From contig NZ_JBHUMO010000044.1 of assembly GCF_042685105.1 (NCBI RefSeq), forward strand, positions 124,001 to 188,000: a stretch of DNA of 64,000 nucleotides. The letters run 5' to 3'. Of this stretch, positions 26,317-35,376 are shown in pieces (positions within the stretch are counted from its first letter, which is position 1; every line of letters begins with the position of its first letter). A program made the translations under genes and the position numbers. Under the pieces are notes generated by a model. That model was not told the DNA's origin and ran no database searches. It saw only the letters and a list, made by a program, of their open reading frames with translations. This DNA is from Enterococcus_G camelliae. Its GTDB lineage: Bacteria > Bacillota > Bacilli > Lactobacillales > Enterococcaceae.

Positions 26317-26787
26317 TTACCAACGATAATGAGCAAATGCACGGTTTGCGTCTGCCATTTTGTGAGTGTCTTCGCGTTTTTTCACAGAAGCTCCAGTGTT
26401 ATTGGCAGCATCCATGATTTCTTTTGCAAGACGTTCTTCCATTGTATGTTCTCCACGCAAACGAGCGTAATTTACCACCCAACGAAGACCTAAAGTTGTA
26501 CGACGTTCAGGGCGAACTTCAACTGGTACTTGATAGTTTGAACCCCCTACACGACGAGCTTTTACTTCTAGTACTGGCATGATGTTTTTCATTGCTTGTT
26601 CGAAAACTTCCAATGGATCATTGCCTGTAGATTCTTTAATAATGTCAAATGCATTATAAATAATATTTGAAGCAACCCCACGTTTTCCGTCAATCATGAC
26701 ACGGTTAATTAAGCGAGTTACTAATTTTGAGTTATAAATAGGATCTGGTAAAACATCACGTTTTGCAACAGGACCTTTACGAGGCAT
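26317..26787 (-). CDS. rpsG: 30S ribosomal protein S7
   Basis: Head-assembly protein, 156 residues, starting MPRKGPVAKRDVLPDPIYNS with RVGGSNYQVPVEVRPERR. It lies between rpsL and fusA. Confidence 0.98.
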   Translation of the reverse strand: MPRKGPVAKRDVLPDPIYNSKLVTRLINRVMIDGKRGVASNIIYNAFDIIKESTGNDPLEVFEQAMKNIMPVLEVKARRVGGSNYQVPVEVRPERRTTLGLRWVVNYARLRGEHTMEERLAKEIMDAANNTGASVKKREDTHKMADANRAFAHYRW

Positions 26788-26853
26788 CCGTAACTCCTCC
26801 TTCCGAAAAATATATTTTTATGTTCTTACTTTGTTTTTGCTAAATAAAGAAAA

Positions 26854-27267
26854 TTATGCTTTAGGGCGTTTTGTACCATATTTTGAACGAGATTGTTTAC
26901 GATCGTTCACACCGGCAGTATCCAACGCACCACGTACGATATGATAACGTACCCCTGGTAAGTCTTTTACACGTCCACCACGAAGTAACACAACACTGTG
27001 TTCTTGTAAGTTGTGGCCAATACCTGGGATATAAGCAGTCACTTCAATTAAGTTAGACAAACGAACACGGGCATATTTACGCAAAGCAGAGTTTGGTTTC
27101 TTTGGTGTCATGGTACCCACACGAGTAGCTACCCCACGCTTTTGAGGTGAACTCACGTCAGTTTGAGTTTTTTTGAAACTGTTGTATCCTTTGTTCAATG
27201 CAGGTGAATTTGATTTTTCAACCTTAGATTTACGAGGTTTACGTACTAATTGATTAATTGTAGGCAT
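26854..27267 (-). CDS. rpsL: 30S ribosomal protein S12
   Basis: Decoding-centre protein of 137 residues, starting MPTINQLVRKPRKSKVEKSN. The TPKKPNSALRK stretch and the GGRVKDLPGVRYH loop carry the usual lysines, so no classic streptomycin-resistance change is visible. It is the first gene of the str operon, with AAGGAGG before the ATG. Confidence 0.98.
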   Translation of the reverse strand: MPTINQLVRKPRKSKVEKSNSPALNKGYNSFKKTQTDVSSPQKRGVATRVGTMTPKKPNSALRKYARVRLSNLIEVTAYIPGIGHNLQEHSVVLLRGGRVKDLPGVRYHIVRGALDTAGVNDRKQSRSKYGTKRPKA

Positions 27268-27284
27268 CCCTTGTCATCCTCCTT

Positions 27285-27398
27285 CCTGGTTCACTATATA
27301 GACCCACACATCCAGGTGGTTCTTTTTTTTCAATAAAAAATAATGCATCATTCGCATTTACGTGTACTTCCCACAGTCAGCACGTCTCAAAGAGAGAC
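27285..27398 (-). promoter_or_regulatory. rpsL leader hairpins
   Basis: The roughly 150-nt str leader can form CCTGG/CCAGG (27285-27289 and 27312-27316), directly abutting the rpsL ribosome binding site, and GTCTC/GAGAC (27384-27388 and 27394-27398) near the 5' end. A translational control role for the first stem is possible but unproven. Confidence 0.4.
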
Positions 27399-27420
27399 CT
27401 GTAATTAAAGCACCTTTGTT

Positions 27421-27449
27421 AGAATAGCATGGAACAACAAAACTGTCAA
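27421..27449 (-). promoter_or_regulatory. sigma-A promoter of the str operon
   Basis: On the minus strand a perfect TTGACA (complement of 27444-27449) is followed after 17 bases by TATTCT (complement of 27421-27426). A TG in the extended -10 position is present. Confidence 0.85.
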
Positions 27450-27524
27450 ATATGTTTGAACATTTTTTGTTGCTTTTTTTGAAGTTCCGTCTATGAAGCG
27501 CTATCTTATTTTTTCATTTCCCAT

Positions 27525-27530
27525 TATAAT
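27525..27530 (+). promoter_or_regulatory. rpiA -10 element
   Basis: A perfect TATAAT lies 30 bases before the rpiA start. The -35 at the expected distance (TATCTT) is weak. Confidence 0.5.
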
Positions 27531-27559
27531 AGAAACATCAAAAGTCAAAGGTGGTCGCT

Positions 27560-28249
27560 ATGAATTTAAAACAAATGGTTGGAATCGAAGCTGCATCTTA
27601 TGTCAAGCAAGACATGATTGTTGGGTTAGGAACAGGATCAACAGCGTATTACTTTATTGAAGAATTGGGGCGGCGGGTCAAAGAAGAGCATTTGCAAATC
27701 CAAGGAGTCCCTACTTCCATTGCTTCTCGCGAGCAAGCTAGTAAGTTAGGCATCCCCATTCGGACAATTGATGATGTTCCTTATGTTGATTTAGTCGTAG
27801 ACGGAGCCGATGAGATATCGGCAGATTTTCAGGGGATAAAAGGTGGCGGTGCTGCACTACTATTTGAAAAAATTGTGGCCTCCTATGCAAAAGAAATTAT
27901 TTGGATTGTTGATCAATCGAAGATGGTTGACACGCTGGGTAAGTTTCCATTGCCCGTTGAAGTTGTTCCATATGGCGCAAAGCAGTTGTTTCGCTTGTTC
28001 TCTGAGAAAGGATACAATCCTTCTTTCCGCTTGACAGCTGATGGACAGCTCTTAACCACCGATTGCAATCATAATATTATTGATTTGCATTTGACTGCTA
28101 TTGAGCATCCACATCAATTAAATGAAGAACTCAATCAATTGGTTGGGGTCGTGGAGCACGGTTTATTTTTAGATATGGTCAAAACGGTGATTGTCGGCCA
28201 AGACAATGGTCCAAAAACCATTCTTGTTCCTCCTCGCAAAATCAAGTAA
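27560..28249 (+). CDS. rpiA: ribose-5-phosphate isomerase A
   Basis: Interconverts ribose 5-phosphate and ribulose 5-phosphate, linking nucleoside ribose (see the pdp-deoD operon) to the pentose phosphate pathway. The 229 residues carry MIVGLGTGSTAYYF, DGADEI with the catalytic Asp, and KGGGAALLFEKI. The ATG at 27560 follows AAAGGTGG; a GTG nine bases earlier sits within that site. Confidence 0.97.
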   Translation: MNLKQMVGIEAASYVKQDMIVGLGTGSTAYYFIEELGRRVKEEHLQIQGVPTSIASREQASKLGIPIRTIDDVPYVDLVVDGADEISADFQGIKGGGAALLFEKIVASYAKEIIWIVDQSKMVDTLGKFPLPVEVVPYGAKQLFRLFSEKGYNPSFRLTADGQLLTTDCNHNIIDLHLTAIEHPHQLNEELNQLVGVVEHGLFLDMVKTVIVGQDNGPKTILVPPRKIK

Positions 28250-28281
28250 ATTTTTCAATAGAAATAATTTGAGAAAAAGTG

Positions 28282-28287
28282 TACAAT
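28282..28287 (+). promoter_or_regulatory. gpmA -10 element
   Basis: TACAAT preceded by GTG lies 50 bases before the gpmA start, in the gap after rpiA. No convincing -35 was seen, so the promoter is tentative. Confidence 0.4.
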
Positions 28288-28336
28288 GAATATGAAAATG
28301 AAAAATTTCGGAAAACAATGTAAAGGAGAGTTTTTT

Positions 28337-29023
28337 ATGCCAAAATTAGTTTTTTCTCGTCATGGATTAAGTGAATGGAATAAGTTAAACCAATTTACAG
28401 GGTGGGCTGATGTTGATCTAGCTCCAGAAGGTGTGGAAGAAGCCAAAGAAGGTGGCCGTAAAATTAAAGAAGCAGGTATCGAATTTGATATCGCCTACAC
28501 TTCTGTTTTAACACGTGCTATCAAGACATGTAACTACATTTTAGAATATTCAGATCAATTATGGGTACCTACAGTGAAGTCATGGCGCTTAAATGAACGT
28601 CATTATGGAAAATTACAAGGCTTAAACAAAAAAGAAACTGCTGAAAAATATGGTGATGACCAAGTTCATATTTGGCGTCGTTCCTACGATGTATTGCCTC
28701 CATTGATGGAAGCAACCGATGAAGGCTCTGCAGCAAACGATCGCCGCTATGCAATGTTGGATTCTCGTGACGTTCCAGGAGGAGAAAACTTAAAGGTAAC
28801 TCTTGAACGCGCATTGCCATTTTGGCAAGATCAAATTGCTCCTGCTTTAAAGGATGGCAAAACTGTCTTAGTCGCTGCTCACGGAAACTCTTTACGTGCT
28901 CTTGCAAAACACCTTGAACAAATTTCTGATGAAGATATCATGGATTTAGAAATCCCAACAGGTCAACCATTAGTTTATGAATTAAACGATGACCTAACTG
29001 TATTGAAAAAATATTATTTATAA
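28337..29023 (+). CDS. gpmA: 2,3-bisphosphoglycerate-dependent phosphoglycerate mutase
   Basis: Glycolytic mutase (3-PG to 2-PG) of 228 residues. The phospho-histidine is in SRHGLSEWN (His9) and the second catalytic His is in VAAHGNSLRAL. The ATG at 28337 follows AAAGGAGAG; an upstream ATG in frame adds 17 residues without homology. Confidence 0.97.
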   Translation: MPKLVFSRHGLSEWNKLNQFTGWADVDLAPEGVEEAKEGGRKIKEAGIEFDIAYTSVLTRAIKTCNYILEYSDQLWVPTVKSWRLNERHYGKLQGLNKKETAEKYGDDQVHIWRRSYDVLPPLMEATDEGSAANDRRYAMLDSRDVPGGENLKVTLERALPFWQDQIAPALKDGKTVLVAAHGNSLRALAKHLEQISDEDIMDLEIPTGQPLVYELNDDLTVLKKYYL

Positions 29024-29049
29024 TTTGTATCTTAAAAATAATCTTTTAG

Positions 29050-29075
29050 AGAGTGGAGAAATCCACTCTTTTTTT
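29050..29075 (+). terminator. gpmA terminator
   Basis: AGAGTGGA (29050-29057) pairs with TCCACTCT (29062-29069) around GAAA and is followed by T6. Confidence 0.92.
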
Positions 29076-29085
29076 ACAAAAAGTA

Positions 29086-29163
29086 CACCTCGTAAAAAAT
29101 AGCAGCTTCCAAAAATTCATTCTTTTCTCTGACCTTTTGGAAGCCACTGTATTTTACGAGGTG
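29086..29163. terminator. long inverted repeat after the Fe-alcohol dehydrogenase
   Basis: CACCTCGTAAAA (29086-29097) pairs with TTTTACGAGGTG (29152-29163), and GCTTCCAAAA pairs with TTTTGGAAGC inside. On the minus strand it ends in a T-rich run, so it probably terminates the dehydrogenase transcript. Confidence 0.75.
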
Positions 29164-29172
29164 TTTTATTTC

Positions 29173-30360
29173 CTACACATATTTAGATGGAGTCATACAC
29201 GCTTGATAAATGGAGACTACATCCTCCACTGCCAATGGTTCAAAGGCGAGCGTTGAAATTTTACTAGAAGCAACTGCTTGTTCTGCCATCTTTTGAAAAT
29301 TTGTTTCGTCTGTTATACCAACTTCTGGCAGTGTCATTGGTATGCCACATTCAGAAAAGTAGTCTGAGAGTTTTTGAATACCCATTCTCGCTGCTAATTC
29401 CGGTACAGTTTCTCGAATACCCCAAACTTCTTTCGCATAGCGGGCTAATTTAGGAACCGTTCGTTCGTTGAGAATATGCTCCATCCAACGTGGGGTCAAT
29501 ATCGCCAAGCCTACCCCATGTGTAATATCATAGAACGCACTCAATTCATGTTCCATAGCATGACATGACCAAGCACCAGCTTTTGATGCACCTGTTAAGC
29601 CATTCAAAGCCAAACTACTCGCCCACATCAGATTTGCACGTGCATCATAATCGTCTGGTGTCGCAAGCGCAACAGGTACATTTTTGATGACCGCTCGCAT
29701 CAGACCTTCAGCTATACCATCCTCCACATCGGTACCAGGCGTATTATCAAAATAATTCTCCATCAAGTGACTAAAAATGTCAGCTGATCCGGCAGCTGTT
29801 TGATAAGCATTTACGGTATAGGTGTTGGTTGGATCCAAGAAGGAGGCTTTTGGTAAGAAATTCTGTCCACCGAAACCAAGTTTTTGTTTCGTTTTAAGAT
29901 TAGAGATGACTGCACCTCGATTCATTTCACTTCCAGTTGCTGCTAAAGTCAATACAGTCACCAATGGCAAAGCTGGACCCGCATATGCCCGGTTGGTAAC
30001 CATTTCCCACAAGTCACCTGAAGCAAATGTCCCTCCTGCGATTGCTTTGCTACAATCAATAACCGAACCACCTCCAACTGCTAGAATAACATCAATGTTT
30101 TCTTTCCGACAAAGTGCTGCACCACGTTCAACTGTCTCAATTCTCGGATTTGGTTCAACGCCATTTACTTCAAACACTTGATTGTCGTTCGATTCTAACT
30201 GCGCCATAATTTGAGCATACAAGCCGTTGCGTTTGATGCTTCCTCCACCGTAAACCAATAATACGCGCTTACCAAATTGATTTAATACTTCCGGCAACTC
30301 ACCTAAACGATTTTTCCCAAAACGAATATCGGTTGTAACATGAAAGCGAAAATTTTCCAT
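29173..30360 (-). CDS. iron-containing alcohol dehydrogenase (butanol dehydrogenase type)
   Basis: Group III metal-dependent alcohol dehydrogenase of 395 residues, close to the YugJ/BdhA/YqhD group of NAD(P)H aldehyde reductases. The nucleotide site VGGGSVIDCSKA is present, and the metal ligands are in SADIFSHLMENYF and HAMEHELSAFYDITHG. The ATG at 30360 is chosen because the one nine bases upstream overlaps AAAGGA. It stands alone between two terminators. The physiological aldehyde is unknown. Confidence 0.92.
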   Translation of the reverse strand: MENFRFHVTTDIRFGKNRLGELPEVLNQFGKRVLLVYGGGSIKRNGLYAQIMAQLESNDNQVFEVNGVEPNPRIETVERGAALCRKENIDVILAVGGGSVIDCSKAIAGGTFASGDLWEMVTNRAYAGPALPLVTVLTLAATGSEMNRGAVISNLKTKQKLGFGGQNFLPKASFLDPTNTYTVNAYQTAAGSADIFSHLMENYFDNTPGTDVEDGIAEGLMRAVIKNVPVALATPDDYDARANLMWASSLALNGLTGASKAGAWSCHAMEHELSAFYDITHGVGLAILTPRWMEHILNERTVPKLARYAKEVWGIRETVPELAARMGIQKLSDYFSECGIPMTLPEVGITDETNFQKMAEQAVASSKISTLAFEPLAVEDVVSIYQACMTPSKYV

Positions 30361-30390
30361 ATTGCTCATTCCTTTCTTGACACCTGTTGC

Positions 30391-30429
30391 AAAAAGGACG
30401 GTACCCTAGCTAGCATCCCATCCTTTTTT
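30391..30429 (-). terminator. terminator of the nucleoside operon
   Basis: Complement of AAAAAGGACGG (30391-30401) and CCCATCCTTTTTT (30417-30429) forms a stem with one mismatch around a CTAGCTAG-containing loop. A T-run follows on the minus strand just after deoD. Confidence 0.7.
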
Positions 30430-30437
30430 CCACTTAA

Positions 30438-31142
30438 TTATCCTATTGCTGTCTCTAATCCTATGGTAATCATGTCGTTAAATGTTGTTTGTCTTTCTGC
30501 AGCTGTCGTTTCTTCTCCAGTAACAATATGATCACTTACCGTACAGATAGCCAATGTTTGAACTTGGAACTTTGCCCCTAAGTAATACAAAGCTGCTGCT
30601 TCCATTTCGACACCCATCACGCCTAATTCGGCTAATTTTAACGTTTCCGTCATGTCATCTTTGTAAAAAGTATCTTCTGATAAAATATTTCCTACATGGG
30701 TTGTGATTCCTGATGCAGTCGCTAGTTCATATGACTTTTTCAACAATTGAAAATCAGCAATCGGGGCAAAATGAAAACTTGAAAAATTTTTTTGAACCAT
30801 AGAAGAACTCGTAACCGCCCCTTGAGCAATCACTAGATCCCGAACATGTACATCCATTGAAATTGCTCCACAAGTTCCCACTCGAATCAATTTTTTAACA
30901 CCGTATGATTGAATCAGTTCTTGAGCATAGATCGTCGCAGAGGGCATTCCCATCCCAGTACCTTGAACCGAAATGCGTTCTCCTTTATACGTCCCCGTAT
31001 ACCCCAACATGCCACGTACGTGATTGTAGCAAACAGGATTTTCTAAAAAAGTTTCGGCAATATATTTTGCCCGCAGTGGATCGCCTGGAAGCAACACAAC
31101 TTCTGCTATTTCACCGGCTTTCGCCTCAATATGAACACTCAT
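30438..31142 (-). CDS. deoD: purine-nucleoside phosphorylase, DeoD type
   Basis: Hexameric phosphorylase for (deoxy)adenosine, guanosine and inosine, 234 residues. GTGMGMPSATIYAQEL, the phosphate site and GVMGVEMEAAALYYLG are typical, as is the purine-site Asp in CTVSDHIVTGE. It is the last gene of the nucleoside operon and the second purine nucleoside phosphorylase in it. Confidence 0.97.
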   Translation of the reverse strand: MSVHIEAKAGEIAEVVLLPGDPLRAKYIAETFLENPVCYNHVRGMLGYTGTYKGERISVQGTGMGMPSATIYAQELIQSYGVKKLIRVGTCGAISMDVHVRDLVIAQGAVTSSSMVQKNFSSFHFAPIADFQLLKKSYELATASGITTHVGNILSEDTFYKDDMTETLKLAELGVMGVEMEAAALYYLGAKFQVQTLAICTVSDHIVTGEETTAAERQTTFNDMITIGLETAIG

Positions 31143-31155
31143 AACGGATTCTCCT

Positions 31156-31974
31156 TTATAACGCTGCTAGCGTCTCTTTGATTAATGACTTAAATTCTTG
31201 CTTCACACGCTGAGTTGTTTCAACCACTTCTTCATGATTTAATTCTTTTTGCATACCTGCAGCTAAATTGGTAATGCACGATACGCCTAACACCCGTAAA
31301 CCACTATGGACTGCTACAATGACTTCTGGCACAGTAGACATGCCCACTGCATCTGCACCAATGGTACGTGCAAACCGAATTTCTGCCGGCGTCTCATATG
31401 TTGGACCAGAAAAAGCCATATACACACCTTCTTGCAAATGCAATCCTTTTTCTTGGGCCACCTTGTGCGCTACCGCTTGATAAGAAGCATCATAGGCTTG
31501 ACTCATATCTGGGAAACGCGGACCTAACTCATCTTCGTTGGTTCCAATCAAAGGATTTGCTCCCATGTAATTAATTTGATCGGTAATGAGCATCAAATCA
31601 CCTGGTGTGAAGTCATGATTCACTCCACCGCAAGCATTGGTAACGATGACAGAATGGGCTTGAAGTGCTGCCATGACCCGCACTGGATAAGTGACCGTTT
31701 GCATCGAATGTCCTTCATAATAATGAAATCTGCCTTGCATAGCCAACACTTTTTTCCCAGATAGTGTTCCGTAGACTAATTTTCCGGCATGTCCCACTAC
31801 TGTCGAGATTGGAAAATGTGGAATTTCATGATACTGCAGCACGACTGCATCTTCAATCTCATCTGCCAATTCTCCTAGACCCGATCCTAATATCAGACCA
31901 AACTCTACTTCTTTGACACCAGCTTTTTTCATGTATGTCGTGGTTTCATTTAGCTTCTCTTGCAATGTCGTCAT
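31156..31974 (-). CDS. punA: purine-nucleoside phosphorylase, trimeric PunA/PupG type
   Basis: Trimeric phosphorylase for guanosine, inosine and related nucleosides, 272 residues. GLILGSGLGELADE, VGHAGKLVYG, MQGRFHYYEGH and VTNACGGVN are family marks. The ATG at 31974 follows AGGAG; a TTG nine bases upstream overlaps that site. It lies between deoB and deoD. Confidence 0.96.
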   Translation of the reverse strand: MTTLQEKLNETTTYMKKAGVKEVEFGLILGSGLGELADEIEDAVVLQYHEIPHFPISTVVGHAGKLVYGTLSGKKVLAMQGRFHYYEGHSMQTVTYPVRVMAALQAHSVIVTNACGGVNHDFTPGDLMLITDQINYMGANPLIGTNEDELGPRFPDMSQAYDASYQAVAHKVAQEKGLHLQEGVYMAFSGPTYETPAEIRFARTIGADAVGMSTVPEVIVAVHSGLRVLGVSCITNLAAGMQKELNHEEVVETTQRVKQEFKSLIKETLAAL

Positions 31975-31986
31975 TTTTTCCAACTC

Positions 31987-33153
31987 CTATTGTAATTGAT
32001 TCAAAAAGCTTTCGCCATTCTCTGTGGCAGGAACATTAAAATTATCAGCAATGGTTGCTGAAATATCTGCATAATGGCCTTGACTTAACGCTCCTTGGTT
32101 GACCATTTTCTTGCTAAATGCTAATAAAGGAACATATTCACGGGTATGATCGGTTCCTGGGAAGGTTGGGTCATTCCCATGATCTGCCGTAATCAGCAAC
32201 AAATCATCTTCCTGCATTGCTGCAATGATTTCGGGAATTCTGGCATCAAATTCCTCGATTGCACGCGCGTATCCCTCAACATCGCGGCGATGTCCAAATA
32301 ATGCATCGAAATCGACCAAATTGGTAAAACTCATTCCTTCAAAATCAGTTGCCATGACCTTTAATAATTGGTCAACGCCATCCATGTTACTCTTTGTGCG
32401 GACAAAATCAGTTATTCCTTGACCATTAAAGATATCATTAATTTTCCCAACAGCAATAACTTGCTTCCCATTTTCTTTCAAGGAATCCAATACAGTATGT
32501 CCGAATGGGTCCAAGGCATAGTCATGACGGTTGGCTGTCCTTGTAAAGTTTCCGGGTGTCCCTACGTATGGACGAGCGATGATGCGACCAATCATATATG
32601 GATCATCTTTGGTAATGTCCCGAACATATTGGCAAATGCGGTAAAGTTCTTCTAATGGGATAATCTCTTCATGTGCAGCAATCTGTAAAACTGGATCGGC
32701 AGAAGTGTACACAATTAAATCCCCTGTTTCCATTTGATGCGCGCCATAATCATCAATCACTTTTGTGCCTGAATAGGGCTTGTTACAAACAATTTTTCTC
32801 CCAGAAAAATCTTCAATTTTTTTCAACAGTTCTTCAGGAAACCCATTTGGAAAAACGCGGAATGGCGTCTTAATATTTAATCCCATAATTTCCCAATGAC
32901 CCGTCATTGTATCTTTCCCTACTGATACTTCTTCTAATTTTGTCGCATATCCTTGATGATTCGCCAATGCTGCGACCCCTTGCAAGGGACGAATCGTACC
33001 TAGACCTAGTTGTTCCAAATGAGGGATTGTTAACCCTGCTTGTTCTGCAATATGACCTAATGTATCCGCACCAACGTCGTGAAATTTCTCTGCATCGGGT
33101 GCTTCACCAATTCCTACAGAATCCATCACAATCAAATGTACACGTTTAAACAT
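31987..33153 (-). CDS. deoB: phosphopentomutase
   Basis: Converts (deoxy)ribose 1-phosphate to the 5-phosphate, feeding DeoC and the pentose phosphate pathway. The 388 residues belong to the alkaline-phosphatase superfamily; MDSVGIGEAPD holds metal ligands, DTMTGHWE holds the catalytic Thr, and LLITADHGNDPTFPGTDH holds more ligands. The ATG at 33153 follows AGGGAGA. Confidence 0.97.
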   Translation of the reverse strand: MFKRVHLIVMDSVGIGEAPDAEKFHDVGADTLGHIAEQAGLTIPHLEQLGLGTIRPLQGVAALANHQGYATKLEEVSVGKDTMTGHWEIMGLNIKTPFRVFPNGFPEELLKKIEDFSGRKIVCNKPYSGTKVIDDYGAHQMETGDLIVYTSADPVLQIAAHEEIIPLEELYRICQYVRDITKDDPYMIGRIIARPYVGTPGNFTRTANRHDYALDPFGHTVLDSLKENGKQVIAVGKINDIFNGQGITDFVRTKSNMDGVDQLLKVMATDFEGMSFTNLVDFDALFGHRRDVEGYARAIEEFDARIPEIIAAMQEDDLLLITADHGNDPTFPGTDHTREYVPLLAFSKKMVNQGALSQGHYADISATIADNFNVPATENGESFLNQLQ

Positions 33154-33207
33154 AATCTCCCTACTTTCTCTCAATCATTATTAGTGATTCTTTCCTGATT
33201 CACAATT

Positions 33208-33253
33208 ATTATACAACACGAAAAGATAAGAGAAGATATCTAGCCCCCTTCTC
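33208..33253 (-). promoter_or_regulatory. weak hairpin and possible internal promoter before deoB
   Basis: In the 118-base gap after nupC a 6-bp stem GAGAAG/CTTCTC (33230-33235 and 33248-33253) could slow transcription. TATAAT (complement of 33208-33213) could restart it, though no good -35 is seen. The gap suggests the catabolic half of the operon may have partly separate expression. Confidence 0.45.
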
Positions 33254-33271
33254 TCACCCTTTTCCCATAAA

Positions 33272-34225
33272 TTATTTAGATTTAATATAGTTTTTCCCAT
33301 TGGCTTTTGGTCCAGAAGCTTTTCCTAAGAATAGAACCAATACCAGAATTGTTAGGACATATGGTGTTATTTGTAGATACACATTCGGAATCGATTTAAC
33401 AAATGGAATGTTTCGGCCAGCTATACTCAAGTTTTGTGCAAAGCCGAAGAAGACAGCTGCACCCATCGCGCCTAATGGATTCCATTTACCAAAGATCATT
33501 GCGGCCATCGAGATGAACCCTTGACCGGAAATCGTTGTCACTGCAAAACGACCAGAAATTGATTGTGCAAATAACGCACCACCCATACCACCTAAAAAGC
33601 CAGAAATCAAAACCCCTGCATAACGCATCCCATAAACATTAATGCCTAATGTATCTGCCGCTTGTGGATGTTCCCCCACTGAACGTAGCCGCAAACCAAA
33701 TTTCGTTTTAAAAATGATAAACCAAGCCAAAACGGAAATCAAAATAGCTACGTATGCGGGTAACATGGTTTTCGTAAAAAAGATTCGGCCGATAATTGGA
33801 ATATTACTCAATACTGGAAATGTGTAGTAACCAAAAATTTGCGTAATATCATCGGTTTGCCCTTTATTGTAAATAACTTTTACTAGAAAAATGGCAAGCG
33901 AGGGTGCCATTAAATTCAGGACCGTCCCACTAATGATATGGTCTGCTCGAAAATTGATGGTGGCCACGGCATGCAAAACTGAAAAGAGCATCCCAACAAA
34001 TCCACCAAATAAAGTGGCCAACCAAGGCGTCCAAGCACCAAATTGACTCGCAAACTCTAAGTTGAACACAATCGCACTGAACGCGCCCATTACCATGATG
34101 CCTTCTAAACCGACATTAACAATTCCACTGCGTTCAGAGAAAACACCACCTAAAGCAGTTAAAATCAAAGGTGCTGCATAAATCAACGTTTGGGTAAATA
34201 GGGATGCAATCATATCAATATTCAT
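33272..34225 (-). CDS. nupC: nucleoside ABC transporter permease
   Basis: Inner-membrane permease of the BPD_transp_2 family (as in RbsC), 317 residues with about eight to ten hydrophobic helices. GGVFSERSGIVNVGLEGIMV is the signature of BmpA-linked nucleoside transporters. It pairs with NupB, and its ATG overlaps the end of that gene. It is equivalent to NupC/YufQ of the Lactococcus and Bacillus nucleoside systems. Confidence 0.9.
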   Translation of the reverse strand: MNIDMIASLFTQTLIYAAPLILTALGGVFSERSGIVNVGLEGIMVMGAFSAIVFNLEFASQFGAWTPWLATLFGGFVGMLFSVLHAVATINFRADHIISGTVLNLMAPSLAIFLVKVIYNKGQTDDITQIFGYYTFPVLSNIPIIGRIFFTKTMLPAYVAILISVLAWFIIFKTKFGLRLRSVGEHPQAADTLGINVYGMRYAGVLISGFLGGMGGALFAQSISGRFAVTTISGQGFISMAAMIFGKWNPLGAMGAAVFFGFAQNLSIAGRNIPFVKSIPNVYLQITPYVLTILVLVLFLGKASGPKANGKNYIKSK

Positions 34226-35376
34226 CAGATTGTGCCTCCTTTTTGCGAATCCTCTTCGTCTGTATCTGCCATCTCTTTCACAACAACTACTTCTTTTTTC
34301 GATTGGAATAGTTTTGCTAGAACGAAGTGAATCACAAAGCTAATCCCTACAAAGAAGATGATAATTGCAATATTTACATCCACTAGTTCTGAAGGGATAC
34401 CAGCAAATTGCATTCCTTGACCACCTAGCTTCAAAATACTAAATAGTAATGCCGAAAGCAATATTCCAATGGACGATCCTCCACCGAGTAATGAGACCGC
34501 CATACCATCAAAACCAATACTTAACGATGAGCCTTGGACAAAGAAATTACCGAATGTTCCTAAACCTTGAATAACTCCTCCAAAACCAGCTAAAGCGCCC
34601 GAAATAACCATCGAAATGATGATTGTTCGTTTACTACTCATCCCTGCATATTCCGACGCGAATGGATTCAAACCAACCGAACGAATTTCAAATCCTAATG
34701 TTGTTTTTTTCATCAAGAACCATACCAACACGAGAAAGAGAAAAGCGAAAAAAATCCCAATATTCAATCGCGACCCATTACTCAAGGAGGCTAGCCAACT
34801 TGTTTGCATGGAGGCATTGGCGGAAATAGCTTTCGTTACTCCCTTGGTAGAAATGATGTTTTCTCCCATAACATCATTGACCAAATAAGTGCTGATATAT
34901 AATAGAATATAATTCATCATAATGGTTACAATCACTTCGCTCGTGCCAAAGTATGCCCTAAGAATACCTGGGATAGCCGCTGCAATCGCTCCAGCAAGCA
35001 CACCTACGACAATTGCTAAGGGTAACACAACCAATCTTGGCGCATCTGGCAATAGCAATGCCACCCAAATACTTGCAACCCAACCACATAACGCTTGACC
35101 AGATAACCCGATATTAAAGAAGCCCGCTGAATTTGCGACCGAAAATCCTAATGCTGTAAATATTAAAGGGGCGGCTGAAACAAAGACTTCTCCAATATTT
35201 CGTGTGTTTAAGCCACCAACTTGCATATCAATAAAAACAGTACGAAACATGGTCCGATAGCCAGCAACAGGATCATATCCAAAAATTAGCATGATAATCC
35301 CACCCAATACAAATCCTAGTAATACTGCAATAATTGGGACTAAGCCATTTCTTATTTTTTCCGAACGATTATTCAC
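34225..35376 (-). CDS. nupB: nucleoside ABC transporter permease
   Basis: Second permease of the nucleoside importer, 383 residues with many hydrophobic segments and the stretch SAGFFNIGLSGQALCGW. The start is one of two GTG codons. The one at 35376 has six-base spacing from AGGTG, while 35385 lies too close to GAGG. It overlaps the nupA stop. The C-terminal tail is charged (ADTDEEDSQKGG). Confidence 0.9.
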   Translation of the reverse strand: MNNRSEKIRNGLVPIIAVLLGFVLGGIIMLIFGYDPVAGYRTMFRTVFIDMQVGGLNTRNIGEVFVSAAPLIFTALGFSVANSAGFFNIGLSGQALCGWVASIWVALLLPDAPRLVVLPLAIVVGVLAGAIAAAIPGILRAYFGTSEVIVTIMMNYILLYISTYLVNDVMGENIISTKGVTKAISANASMQTSWLASLSNGSRLNIGIFFAFLFLVLVWFLMKKTTLGFEIRSVGLNPFASEYAGMSSKRTIIISMVISGALAGFGGVIQGLGTFGNFFVQGSSLSIGFDGMAVSLLGGGSSIGILLSALLFSILKLGGQGMQFAGIPSELVDVNIAIIIFFVGISFVIHFVLAKLFQSKKEVVVVKEMADTDEEDSQKGGTI

